Shown: positions 24,460 through 32,368 of the stretch, piece after piece
How the letters are laid out: each line of letters opens with the position of its first letter
How positions within the stretch are numbered: position 1 is the stretch's first letter
Assembly (NCBI GenBank): GCA_046094505.1
Contig: JBJTHN010000088.1
Coordinates: 1 to 64,000 of the forward strand
Length of the DNA stretch: 64,000 nt
Reading direction: 5' to 3'
From: RFTU01 sp046094505
GTDB taxonomy: Bacteria; Pseudomonadota; Gammaproteobacteria; Burkholderiales; Burkholderiaceae_C
Translations under genes and position numbers: made by a program
Notes under the pieces: generated by a model
Told to the model about the DNA's origin: nothing
The model's input: the letters and a program-made list of their open reading frames with translations, nothing else
Databases searched by the model: none

Positions 24460-25790
24460 CGCGCAGCTGCTTCCTTACCCGAACCCGGCGCCGCCGTGTT
24501 GGCGCTGCCGCCCGTCTTGCTGCCGTCGCGGCCACGGTCGATCACCTTGCTGCCGTTTCGGACGTTTTGGCGGCCTTCCAGCACCACCCGGTCACCCGCA
24601 GCAATGCCCTTGAGCGCTGCGAATCCGTCGGCCATGGCCAAGAGTTCCACTGGCTTGGCCTGCGCAATCCCTTCGTCATCCACCACGAAGACGGTGCGGC
24701 CGCGGGCGCCTTGCACCACGGCTGCCACGGGCACCACCGCACCACCTTCGACCGCGTTGAGGTTCATCCGCACCTTCACGTAGGCGCCTGGCCACCAACG
24801 TGAATCCCGGTTGTCGAGTTCAGCCCGCACGCGTACGGTTCCTGAGGCCGTATCCACCACGTTGTCAACAAACACCACCGCGGCACTCTGGACCAGCGGC
24901 TTGCCGCCTGCGCCGGCGTCTTCCGCGGCGCGCACCTCCACCACCGTGGCGCGGCTCTTCAGTGCGGCCAACGCGTCGGGCAGGTTGCGTTGGGGCAAGG
25001 AGAAGGACACCAGGACGGGATGCAATTGGCTGATGGTGACCAGGGCCGCGCCACCCGGGCTGACATAGGCGCCCGGATGTACCGTGATGGCACCCAGCCG
25101 GCCTTCCTGCGGCGCCGTGACGGTCATGAACGACAGGGCAACCTGCGCCGCATTCAGGGCTGCGCGAGAGGCCGCTACAGCCGCATCCTGGGTCTGCACG
25201 GCGGTGCGCTGCACATCCACCGCGCCCTGGGACACAAAGTTCTGTGCCAGCAGATCTTCACTGCGCTTGAGTTGCCGCCGGGCGTCGGCCAGGCCGGCTT
25301 CGTCCTTGAGGACCTGCGCTTGTGCACGCTCGAGCTGCGCGCGTTCGTTGCGGTCGTCCAGCCGAAAGAGCACCTGGCCCTGACGGACCGCATCGCCCTC
25401 ACGGACCAGCACCTCACGGATGGTTGCACCCACCTGTGCGCGCACATCCACCGTACGGCGGGCGGTCACCGAACCGGTGAGGTCCAGGCCCACGGCCAAA
25501 CTGCGCTTCTCGGCCTTGACCAGGGTCACCGAAACAGGTGCACCACCGCCAGGCCCGCGGTTGGCGGCGTTGCCCGGTGCGGCGCCTGCGCTTGCAGCCG
25601 GCGTGCTGGCCTGGGCCGCCGCTGCTGAAGCCGATGACGCTGCGCCGGGCGGGTTGGTGGCGGCAGCACCCGCTGCGGTCGCGGGCTGCGTGGGGGCCGA
25701 CTCTGGCTTGCCGCTGCAGGCTGACAGGCCGGCCACGGCTGAACAGACCAGGGCCGAAGCGGCCACCCGACGGGAAAACGCGTGTTTCAT
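24456..25790 (-). CDS. RND efflux pump periplasmic adaptor lipoprotein
   Basis: Membrane fusion protein linking the RND transporter to an outer-membrane channel, 444 residues. The signal ends in a lipobox (AGLSACSG, acylated Cys near residue 24), followed by a long Ala/Pro/Ser-rich linker to about residue 75. The lipoyl/barrel-sandwich halves show DVRAQVGATIREVLVREGD and the FRLDDRNERAQLERAQAQ hairpin start; the returning half is MTVTAPQEGRLGAITVHPG. The beta-barrel and membrane-proximal domains follow, with GRTVFVVDDEGIAQAKPVEL. The ATG at 25790 is chosen because the signal peptide starts there; upstream codons lack similarity and no clear ribosome binding site is seen. First gene of the adaptor-pump-flavin reductase operon. 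Confidence 0.92.
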   Translation of the reverse strand: MKHAFSRRVAASALVCSAVAGLSACSGKPESAPTQPATAAGAAATNPPGAASSASAAAAQASTPAASAGAAPGNAANRGPGGGAPVSVTLVKAEKRSLAVGLDLTGSVTARRTVDVRAQVGATIREVLVREGDAVRQGQVLFRLDDRNERAQLERAQAQVLKDEAGLADARRQLKRSEDLLAQNFVSQGAVDVQRTAVQTQDAAVAASRAALNAAQVALSFMTVTAPQEGRLGAITVHPGAYVSPGGAALVTISQLHPVLVSFSLPQRNLPDALAALKSRATVVEVRAAEDAGAGGKPLVQSAAVVFVDNVVDTASGTVRVRAELDNRDSRWWPGAYVKVRMNLNAVEGGAVVPVAAVVQGARGRTVFVVDDEGIAQAKPVELLAMADGFAALKGIAAGDRVVLEGRQNVRNGSKVIDRGRDGSKTGGSANTAAPGSGKEAAAR

Positions 25791-25857
25791 GTGGTGTGTG
25801 GTGGGGTGGAATTGCGGGATCTCAGTGCGCGCCCCGCCATTGGTATCTAGGGCCGCT

Positions 25858-26844
25858 TCAGGCCCGCGCATCGTGGCTCAGGACCAACTTGCCCTTGACG
25901 GCGCGGGAGGCCATCAGAGCATAAGCCTGTGGAAGCTCGCTTAGGGGCAGGACACGGTCGATGGCGGGCTTGATGAGCCCCTGTTGGTACCAATCGACCA
26001 GCTGGCCCAGGGCCCTTGCAAAGGAAGCGGGTTCACGGCGCACGAAGTCCCCCCAGAAGACCCCGACGACCGAGGCGCCCTTTAGCAGGGCCAGGTTCCA
26101 CGGCAGGGCAGGAATCGTCCCTCCGGCAAAGCCGATCACCAGATAGCGTCCACGCCAGGCGATGGAGCGGAACACCGGTTCGGCCACCGACCCGCCAACC
26201 GGGTCGTACACCACATCCGGCCCACGCCCTTGCGTGAGGACCTTCAGGCGCTCACGCACGTCCTCTTGGCTGTAGTTCAGCGTGTCGTCAGCCCCCAGCG
26301 TTCTGCAGAACGCTGCCTTTTTGTCACTGGACACCCCGGCAATCACCCGCGCACCGGCCGCCTTGGCCACCTGGATGGCCGAGGTACCCACGCCGCCAGC
26401 GGCCCCCAGGACCAATACCGTTTCGCCCGCCTTCAGGGCGGCCCGGTCGATCAGGGCGTGGTGTGTGGTGCCATACGTGAAGGCGAAGGCCGCTGCGTGT
26501 TCAAAGGGCATCGACGCCGGCAAAGGCAGGCAGTGTTGGGCCGAGGCCATCGAATGTGTGGCAAAGCCACCGGCCGCGCCAATGACGGCCACGTGTTGAC
26601 CCGGTTGCAGGTGGCTGACATCTGAGCCCACCGCTTCGACCACCCCCGCGTACTCGGCACCGGGCACGAAGGGCAGGGGCGGCTTGATCTGGTACTTGTT
26701 TTCCACCGTCAGCAAATCGGGAAAGTTGAGGCTGGCTGCGCGCACCGACACCAAGACCTGCCCAGGCCCAGGCTGCCCCAGGTTCAGCGGCTTCCAGCGC
26801 AGCTGATCCGCGCCAGTGGGGTTGTCGCATAGCCATCCGTGCAT
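25858..26844 (-). CDS. NADPH:quinone oxidoreductase-type MDR family enzyme
   Basis: Zinc-free medium-chain dehydrogenase/reductase of the quinone oxidoreductase group, 328 residues, cytoplasmic. The N-terminal GroES-like domain contains AASLNFPDLLTVENKYQ and PFVPGAEYAGVVEAVG. The Rossmann fold begins VLVLGAAGGVGTSAIQVAKA (about residues 143-162) with the AAGGVG nucleotide motif. VYDPVGGSVAEPVFRSI and GRYLVIGFAGGTIP are typical of the NADPH:quinone reductase branch. Zinc ligands of alcohol dehydrogenases are absent. The start at 26844 has GAGGAA upstream. It may reduce quinones or act as an enoyl-thioester or acyl-CoA-linked reductase; sequence alone does not decide. Confidence 0.88.
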   Translation of the reverse strand: MHGWLCDNPTGADQLRWKPLNLGQPGPGQVLVSVRAASLNFPDLLTVENKYQIKPPLPFVPGAEYAGVVEAVGSDVSHLQPGQHVAVIGAAGGFATHSMASAQHCLPLPASMPFEHAAAFAFTYGTTHHALIDRAALKAGETVLVLGAAGGVGTSAIQVAKAAGARVIAGVSSDKKAAFCRTLGADDTLNYSQEDVRERLKVLTQGRGPDVVYDPVGGSVAEPVFRSIAWRGRYLVIGFAGGTIPALPWNLALLKGASVVGVFWGDFVRREPASFARALGQLVDWYQQGLIKPAIDRVLPLSELPQAYALMASRAVKGKLVLSHDARA

Positions 26845-26900
26845 CGCATTCCTCGCTTGCTGGTCTCGGGGAGGCGCCGCCGTGTTTCAGGGGTGCTGCC

Positions 26901-26906
26901 TACAAT
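26901..26906 (+). promoter_or_regulatory. Candidate -10 element of surE, 5 bases before its ATG
   Basis: TACAAT lies five bases before the surE start codon, and no Shine-Dalgarno sequence is present. Transcription would start at or next to the ATG, giving a leaderless message. No good -35 box is seen about 17 bases upstream. Confidence 0.45.
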
Positions 26907-26911
26907 GGGGT

Positions 26912-27673
26912 ATGCGTATTCTGATCGCAAACGACGACGGCTATTTGGCCCCCGGTCTGGCTGCCTTGGCGCAGGCCATGCAGGGCTTGGGAACCTTGGA
27001 CATCATTGCGCCTGAGCAGAACGCCAGCGGCACGTCCAACGCCCTGACGCTCAACCGCCCGCTGTCGGTGTACACCGCCGCCAACGGCTTTCGGTACGTC
27101 AACGGTACGCCGTCGGACTGCGTGCACGTGGCGCTGACCGGCCTGCTGCCCAAGCCCGACCTGGTGGTCTCAGGCATCAACCAAGGCGCGAACATGGGCG
27201 ACGACACGCTGTATTCGGGCACGGTGGCCGCCGCAATGGAGGGTTTTCTGTTCGGCGTGCCCGCGATCGCGTTCTCACAGGTCGACAAGGGTTGGGGCGA
27301 CTTGGCGGCCGCATCCGCGGTTGCGCGTGCCGTGGTCGAGCGGGTCATTCATCAAGGCTTGCTCGGGCGCGCCTTCTTGCTGAACGTGAACATTCCCAAC
27401 CGTGGCGATGCGGCGCAACTGCCGTGGCGCATCACACGCCTGGGGCGGCGCCATGCCAGCGAACCGGTGGTGCGCCAGACCAGCCCGCGCGGGGAGCCCA
27501 TTTATTGGATTGGCCCGGCCGGGGATGCACGCGAGGCCGGTCCCGGAACCGACTTTCATGCCACCGGCAACGGTGCAGTGTCCATCACGCCGCTGCAGAT
27601 CGACCTCACCGACCACCAGCACCTGGAGGATTGGTCCGGAGCCCTAGGGGCGCTGGCGCCTGAGCCTCGATGA
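26912..27673 (+). CDS. surE: 5'/3'-nucleotidase SurE
   Basis: Metal-dependent survival protein SurE, hydrolysing nucleoside monophosphates (and short polyphosphate in characterised members), 253 residues, cytoplasmic. The metal site starts immediately: MRILIANDDGYLAPGL with the Asp-Asp pair, then SGTSNALTL with Ser/Asn, and VSGINQGANMGDDTLYSGTV. The C-terminal part has TDFHATGNGAVSITPLQID. The ATG at 26912 is where the family starts; the frame upstream has no similarity. First gene of surE-pcm-nlpD-rlmD, joined to pcm by an ATGA overlap. Confidence 0.96.
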   Translation: MRILIANDDGYLAPGLAALAQAMQGLGTLDIIAPEQNASGTSNALTLNRPLSVYTAANGFRYVNGTPSDCVHVALTGLLPKPDLVVSGINQGANMGDDTLYSGTVAAAMEGFLFGVPAIAFSQVDKGWGDLAAASAVARAVVERVIHQGLLGRAFLLNVNIPNRGDAAQLPWRITRLGRRHASEPVVRQTSPRGEPIYWIGPAGDAREAGPGTDFHATGNGAVSITPLQIDLTDHQHLEDWSGALGALAPEPR

Positions 27674-28491
27674 GCGACTCTGCACGTCCACCGGCCCGCC
27701 GTTCGCGATTCCCGGCTTCAGTAGCGGCCGCGGCACCAGGGGCGGCGAACAGGGCTCCCGTGCTGCGCCCCCAGCGCCCGGTGGAGCAGGCGGCTCAGGA
27801 TGCGGCCCGCGTGGTGTCACCTTCCGGAGTGGGCCTGGACTCCGAGGCGGTTCGGCGCCGCATGGTCAGCCGCCTCGAGCAAGGCGGCATTCGCTGCGAG
27901 CCCGTGCTGCAGGCCATGGCGCAGGTTCCCCGGCACCAGTTCGTGGATTCGGCCCTGGCCGCACAGGCGTATGAGGACACCAGCCTGCCCATCGGGCTCG
28001 GCCAGACGATTTCCAAGCCCTCGGTGGTGGCGCGCATGCTCAGCTTGCTGCATGACAGTGTCCGGGCGCAGGCCCTGGGCCACTTGGGCAAAGCCCTCGA
28101 AATCGGAACGGGCTGCGGCTACCAGGCGGCCGTCCTGTGTCTGGTGGCCAGGCAGGTGGTCTCCATCGAGCGCCTGGCGCCTTTGCACGAACAGGCCCGC
28201 CAGCGCCTGGACCCCTGGCGTGCGCAGCGGCTGATGCTGATTTGGGGCGACGGCCGCCTGGGGCATGGCCCGTCTGCGCCTTACGACAGCATCGTGGCCG
28301 CCGCCGGAGGCGACGACGTGCCCCAGGCCTGGCTGGACCAACTTGCCGTGGGTGGCCGCCTGGTGGCGCCGGTCCACTCCCCGGCCCACGGTGGTCACAT
28401 GCTCTTGGTGGTGGACCGCCACGACAGCGGATACACCCACACCTTGCACGAGCCCGTGCACTTCGTGCCCCTAAAATCCGGGGCGCAATGA
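27670..28491 (+). CDS. pcm: Protein-L-isoaspartate O-methyltransferase
   Basis: SAM-dependent enzyme that methylates isoaspartyl residues in damaged proteins to start their repair, cytoplasmic, 273 residues. The first 55 residues are an Ala/Pro/Arg-rich extension not needed for the fold. The core begins near RRRMVSRLEQGGIRCEPVL; family motifs are YEDTSLPIGLGQTISKP, the SAM-binding LEIGTGCGYQAAVLC, VSIERLAPLHEQAR and PYDSIVAAAGGDDVPQAW. The usual length is about 210, so the N-terminal extension is notable; an internal GTG or ATG start (for example near RRRM) is possible. Overlaps surE at its start and nlpD at its end (ATGA both times). Confidence 0.94.
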   Translation: MSDSARPPARRSRFPASVAAAAPGAANRAPVLRPQRPVEQAAQDAARVVSPSGVGLDSEAVRRRMVSRLEQGGIRCEPVLQAMAQVPRHQFVDSALAAQAYEDTSLPIGLGQTISKPSVVARMLSLLHDSVRAQALGHLGKALEIGTGCGYQAAVLCLVARQVVSIERLAPLHEQARQRLDPWRAQRLMLIWGDGRLGHGPSAPYDSIVAAAGGDDVPQAWLDQLAVGGRLVAPVHSPAHGGHMLLVVDRHDSGYTHTLHEPVHFVPLKSGAQ

Positions 28492-29405
28492 GTTCAATGC
28501 CCCTGAGTTTTCGCCGTTTGTGGACGGGATGCACCCTGACGTGCGTCGTGGTCCTGGCGGCTTGCGGCAGCCCCGCCAAGCGAACCGTGGTGGTTGAAGA
28601 CCGCAGTGTGGGCCGGGCGCCCACTTCGGCCGCTGGTTCGGCGGCCCGGGCCAACCCGACCGAGGCGCCCGGCGCCACCACCAGCGCCGTGTCTTCTTCC
28701 GCCGAAATGGCGTCCATGGCCGGCAAGCCGGGGTATTACACCGTCAAGCCCGGCGACACCCTGGTTCGCATCGGGTTGGACCATGGGCAAAACTGGCGGG
28801 ACATCGCCCGTTGGAACCAGATCGACAACCCCAACCTGATTGAAGTCGGGCAGGTCCTGCGGGTTCGCCCCGAGGCGGCGTCCTCGCGCGTGGCGGCCCG
28901 GCCCCCCGAGCGCGCTGCTGACCGTGCACAGGATCGTCCTGCCGAGCGCGCTGGCAGCGCGACCAGTGGCGGGGCTGCCCCGCGCGTGGGCTCAGGCAGC
29001 GCGGCCGACGTGGCGCGTGAGTCCGAAGGGGGCACAGCCGAGCTTGCGTGGGGCTGGCCCGCAACCGGCCCCGTCTTGCAGGGCTTTGATGAGCAACGCA
29101 ACAAGGGCCTTGACCTGGGTGGCAAGGCGGGCGATGCGGTGCTGGCAGCCGCCGACGGGCGGGTGGTCTATGCCGGTTCGGCTCTGCGCGGTTACGGCAA
29201 CTTGGTGATCCTCAAGCACAACAGCACCTTCTTGAGTGCCTATGCGCACAACCAAACGCTCCTCGTGAAGGAGGATCAGGTGGTCAAGCGGGGCCAAAAG
29301 ATTGCCGAGATGGGCAGCACCGACGCCGAGCGGGTGCAGTTGCACTTTGAAATCCGCCGTGATGGCAAGCCGGTCGACCCGGCCCGGTACCTGCCGGCCC
29401 GATGA
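28488..29405 (+). CDS. nlpD: LysM/M23-fold lipoprotein NlpD, catalytically degenerate
   Basis: Outer-membrane lipoprotein that activates periplasmic amidases during cell separation, 305 residues. The signal ends in VVLAACGSP with acylated Cys26. A LysM domain follows (YYTVKPGDTLVRIGLDHGQN and LIEVGQVLRV, about residues 83-125), then an Arg/Ala/Pro linker and the LytM (M23) domain from about residue 185. The zinc-ligand positions are changed: HxxxD reads NKGLD and the final HxH reads LHF, so the domain should be an activator rather than a hydrolase, as in other NlpD proteins. The ATG at 28488 overlaps the pcm stop; the 3' end overlaps rlmD directly, with no rpoS in between. Confidence 0.92.
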   Translation: MSSMPLSFRRLWTGCTLTCVVVLAACGSPAKRTVVVEDRSVGRAPTSAAGSAARANPTEAPGATTSAVSSSAEMASMAGKPGYYTVKPGDTLVRIGLDHGQNWRDIARWNQIDNPNLIEVGQVLRVRPEAASSRVAARPPERAADRAQDRPAERAGSATSGGAAPRVGSGSAADVARESEGGTAELAWGWPATGPVLQGFDEQRNKGLDLGGKAGDAVLAAADGRVVYAGSALRGYGNLVILKHNSTFLSAYAHNQTLLVKEDQVVKRGQKIAEMGSTDAERVQLHFEIRRDGKPVDPARYLPAR

Positions 29406-30838
29406 GGCGGGCGGCAGCCCCACCCAGCGCCAGCGACTGGCTGCAGGTGGAGTCTCTGGACCTGGAAGGCCAGGGCGTGGCGCACGATGCGCAGGGCAAG
29501 GTGGTCTTCATCGAAGGTGCCCTGGCCGGTGAGACCGTCCGTGCATTGATCCAGCGGCGCAAGAACGCCTGGGAGCAGGGCGAGTTGTGCGAGCTGGCGC
29601 GCCCCAGCCCCTTGCGTGTGCAGCCGGCCTGTGCGCACTTTGGTTTGCACCGTGGGGCCTGTGGTGGTTGCAAGGTCCAACACCTGGAGCCCAGTGCCCA
29701 GGTGGCCGTGAAGCAGCGGGCCCTGGAGGACAACCTGGCGCACCTGGCCAAGGTCAAGGCTGAACAAATCCTGCGCCCGATTGAGGGCCCTGCCTGGGCC
29801 TACCGCCACCGCGCGCGCCTGTCGGTGCGCCATGTGGCGGCCAAGGGCGTGGTGCTGGTGGGTTTCCATGAGCGCCAGTCGCGCTACGTGGCCGACATGG
29901 CCAACTGCGCCATCCTGCCCGCTGGCGTGAGCCGGCTCCTGCTGCCCTTGCGCGGATTGATCGGATCCCTGCAAACGCGTGACCGTCTGCCCCAGATCGA
30001 ATTGGCCGTGGGTGAACGGCAGATGCCCGATGGGTCCTACGGCCCGAGCACTGCCCTGGTCTTGCGCCACTTGGTGCCCTTGCCACCAGCAGATGTGGAG
30101 CAACTGCAGGCGTTTGCGGCCGCTCAACAGACCATTGGACTGCAATGGTGGCTGCAGCCCAAGGGGCCCGACACGGTTCATCGACTGGGCGGCCACGGTG
30201 AGGCGGGCCTGGACCTGCTCTACCGCTTGCCGGAATTCGGTGTCGTGATGCCGTTCAAGCCCACCGACTTCACACAGGTCAATACGGGGATCAACGGCGT
30301 GATGGTGGGCCGGGCCGTGCGCTTGCTGCAGCCCCAGCCCAGCGAGCGGGTGATCGATTGGTTCTGTGGCTTGGGTAACTTCAGCTTGGCCTTGGCCCGT
30401 TCAGCTGGCGCGGTGCTGGGCGTGGAGGGCAGCGCGGCCCTTGTGGAGCGTGCCAAGGGCAACGCAGCGCTCAACGCCTGCGCGCCGCGGACCTCGTTTG
30501 TCGAGCGCAACCTCTTTGAGATGAGCGCGGAGCGCTTGATGGCCGATGGTCATGCCGAGAAGTGGCTCGTCGACCCGCCCCGCGAGGGCGCACTGGCTTT
30601 GTGCAAGGCCTTGGCCGACGCGGTCGCTGCACCGGTGCCCGGTTGGAAGCCGCCACGCCGCATCGTTTACGTCAGCTGCAACCCCGCCACCCTGGCCCGT
30701 GACGCAGGTCTCTTGGTGCACCAGGCGGGCTACCGATGTACCCACGCCGGGGTCGTCAACATGTTCCCGCACACCGCGCATGTGGAAAGCATGGCGGTCT
30801 TTGAACGCCAAGATCCGCAGCAGGCGCACCAGCCATGA
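29402..30838 (+). CDS. rlmD: 23S rRNA (uracil1939-C5)-methyltransferase RlmD
   Basis: SAM-dependent RNA methyltransferase making m5U1939 in 23S rRNA (RumA family), 478 residues. An N-terminal TRAM domain includes VESLDLEGQGVAHDAQGKVV. The [4Fe-4S] cluster ligands are in ACAHFGLHRGACGGCKVQHL (about residues 75-94, with four Cys counting the first). The catalytic domain has FTQVNTGINGVMVGRAVRL, the SAM motif VIDWFCGLGNFSLALA, and the nucleophile segment YVSCNPATLARDAGLL. It starts with ATG overlapping the nlpD stop. It is followed 4 bases later by a strong bidirectional terminator. Confidence 0.95.
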   Translation: MRRAAAPPSASDWLQVESLDLEGQGVAHDAQGKVVFIEGALAGETVRALIQRRKNAWEQGELCELARPSPLRVQPACAHFGLHRGACGGCKVQHLEPSAQVAVKQRALEDNLAHLAKVKAEQILRPIEGPAWAYRHRARLSVRHVAAKGVVLVGFHERQSRYVADMANCAILPAGVSRLLLPLRGLIGSLQTRDRLPQIELAVGERQMPDGSYGPSTALVLRHLVPLPPADVEQLQAFAAAQQTIGLQWWLQPKGPDTVHRLGGHGEAGLDLLYRLPEFGVVMPFKPTDFTQVNTGINGVMVGRAVRLLQPQPSERVIDWFCGLGNFSLALARSAGAVLGVEGSAALVERAKGNAALNACAPRTSFVERNLFEMSAERLMADGHAEKWLVDPPREGALALCKALADAVAAPVPGWKPPRRIVYVSCNPATLARDAGLLVHQAGYRCTHAGVVNMFPHTAHVESMAVFERQDPQQAHQP

Positions 30839-30841
30839 AAA

Positions 30842-30865
30842 ACGCCCGCGTCGCGGGCGTGTTTT
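30842..30865. terminator. Bidirectional terminator between rlmD and the Bax-inhibitor gene
   Basis: ACGCCCGC at 30842-30849 pairs perfectly with GCGGGCGT at 30853-30860 around a 3-base loop. GTTTT follows on the plus strand, and the A-run before it reads TTTTT on the minus strand, so it can end both rlmD and the convergent membrane-protein gene. Confidence 0.85.
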
Positions 30866-30887
30866 CAGAGAAGCGGCTGACGCTGGC

Positions 30888-31583
30888 TCAGTCGCGCTCG
30901 CCGCCGAAGATGCCAAACAGGGCCAGCAGGCTCTGGAACACGTTGTAAATGTCCAGGTAGATGGCCAGCGTGGCGCTGACGTAGTTGGTTTCGCCACCGT
31001 CGATCACGCGCTTGAGGTCGTACAGCATGTAAGCCGAGAACAGGCCCGCAGCCATCACCGACAGCGTCATCATCAGCACGCTGGACTGCACGAAGAGGTT
31101 GATCAACCCCACCACCAGCAGGATGATGGCGCCGACAAACAGGAACTTGCCCATCCCGCTGAGGTCTCGCTTGATGACCGAGGCCAGGCTGGCCATGGCA
31201 AAGAACACGGCCGCGGTGGTGCCGAAGGCGTACATGATGAGCGTGGCGCCGTTGGACAGCCCCAAGATGGCCGCGAGCATGCGCGACAGCATCAGGCCCA
31301 TGAAGAAGGTGAAGCCCAACAGCAAGCCCACGCCTGCGGCCGAGTTCTTGAACTTTTCAATGGCAAACATAAAGCCAAAGGCGCCGGCCAGGAACAGGAT
31401 GACGCTCATCCCGGTGCCCATGCGGGCCATGATGCCGGTGGACACGCCCAGCCAGGCGCCCAACACCGTTGGGATCATCGACAGTGCCAGCAGGGCATAG
31501 GTGTTGCGCAGCACGCGGTTGCGCTGGGCGGGGGTGGACACCACGCCGTCGAAACCGTAGGCGGTCTGGATACCTTCGTTCAT
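30888..31583 (-). CDS. Bax inhibitor-1/YccA family membrane protein
   Basis: Integral inner-membrane protein of the Bax inhibitor-1 (YbhL/YccA/TMBIM) family, 231 residues, seven hydrophobic segments. Family features: NRVLRNTYALLALSMIPTVL, the FMFAIEKFKNSAAGVGLLLG region, and the C-terminal NYVSATLAIYLDIYNVFQSL with the conserved Asp-Ile-x-Asn-x-Phe. Family members include calcium-leak channels and, in E. coli YccA, an FtsH interactor. AAGGAG lies 9 bases before the ATG at 31583, which rejects the upstream extension of the frame. It is monocistronic and ends at the bidirectional terminator. Confidence 0.92.
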   Translation of the reverse strand: MNEGIQTAYGFDGVVSTPAQRNRVLRNTYALLALSMIPTVLGAWLGVSTGIMARMGTGMSVILFLAGAFGFMFAIEKFKNSAAGVGLLLGFTFFMGLMLSRMLAAILGLSNGATLIMYAFGTTAAVFFAMASLASVIKRDLSGMGKFLFVGAIILLVVGLINLFVQSSVLMMTLSVMAAGLFSAYMLYDLKRVIDGGETNYVSATLAIYLDIYNVFQSLLALFGIFGGERD

Positions 31584-31729
31584 CTTGCAATGCTCCTTGG
31601 TTGCACTGGGGCCTCTAACTGGGGGGCCGCCACGGTCACTTTGACGCGACGGCCTAAGTTTAGTTCCCCCGGCGGGACATCGCCAATCCACTAAAGTACC
31701 GGGGTCTTATCCGACCAGACCCCAAAACC

Positions 31730-32137
31730 ATGAACACCAAGCCCTTCCTGAGCCTTGAAGACGTACGCCGCGTGGCGCAGGCCGCCGAAGCCGAAGCGAT
31801 GAAGAACCAGTGGGCGGTCACGATCGCCATCACCGACGAGGGCGGCCATCTCCTGTGGCTGCAGCGCCTGGACGGCGCCCCCCCGGTTTCGGCCCACATT
31901 GCGCCCGGCAAGGCCCGTACAGCCGCCTTGGGCCGCCGCGAGAGCCGCGTGTACGAAGAAATCATCAACCAAGGCCGGACCTCTTTTTTGAGCGCACCCA
32001 CCATCGACGCCATGCTGGAGGGCGGTGTTCCCATCATGGCCCAAGGGCACTGCATCGGCGCGGTAGGGGTCAGTGGCGTGAAGTCCACGGAGGACGCCCA
32101 GATTGCCAAGGCCGGCATTGCCGCATTGGGCCTCTGA
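31730..32137 (+). CDS. GlcG/HbpS-like (haem-degrading family) protein
   Basis: Small cytoplasmic protein of the GlcG/HbpS family (formerly DUF336), 135 residues, normal length. Family features: LEDVRRVAQAAEAEAMKNQW, the VTIAITDEGGHLLWLQRLDG strand pair, and GGVPIMAQGHCIGAVGVSG with GSKSxxDxxIAxA-like KSTEDAQIAKAGIAAL at the C-terminus. HbpS of Streptomyces binds haem and forms octamers; GlcG's role is unknown. There is no signal peptide here. It stands alone between the divergent Bax-inhibitor gene and carA. The upstream 146-base gap holds TTGACG at 31641-31646 without a convincing -10 partner. Confidence 0.88.
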   Translation: MNTKPFLSLEDVRRVAQAAEAEAMKNQWAVTIAITDEGGHLLWLQRLDGAPPVSAHIAPGKARTAALGRRESRVYEEIINQGRTSFLSAPTIDAMLEGGVPIMAQGHCIGAVGVSGVKSTEDAQIAKAGIAALGL

Positions 32138-32223
32138 GGCCCGCTTGATGAGCCCGCACCCGGCCCCCTGAGGCCAGGCGCGAAGGGGCAGGGCAGCGGA
32201 GGTCGCTAGGGCTAACCCTGAGC

Positions 32224-32337
32224 TATACTTCGAAGGTTTACCTGACCAACCGGCACGCCAAGGCATCACCCCTCGATCCACCATCCCACGAAAAGGCCAA
32301 AGGACGGCGGCGTTTGCCCGTTTTCCCGAGGCCTTTC
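32224..32337 (+). promoter_or_regulatory. carA promoter and structured leader
   Basis: TATACT at 32224-32229 is a plausible -10 element; no good -35 box precedes it. If used, it gives a leader of about 130 bases before carA. Within it, 32290-32298 (GAAAAGGCC) can pair with 32330-32337 (GGCCTTTC) with one bulged A, with a short T-run (32321-32324) inside. A pyrimidine- or arginine-responsive leader is possible but not shown. No leader peptide with a sensible ribosome binding site is visible. Confidence 0.35.
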
Positions 32338-32368
32338 GTTCAGGTTGGGCGTGCAACTGGAGTGAGCT

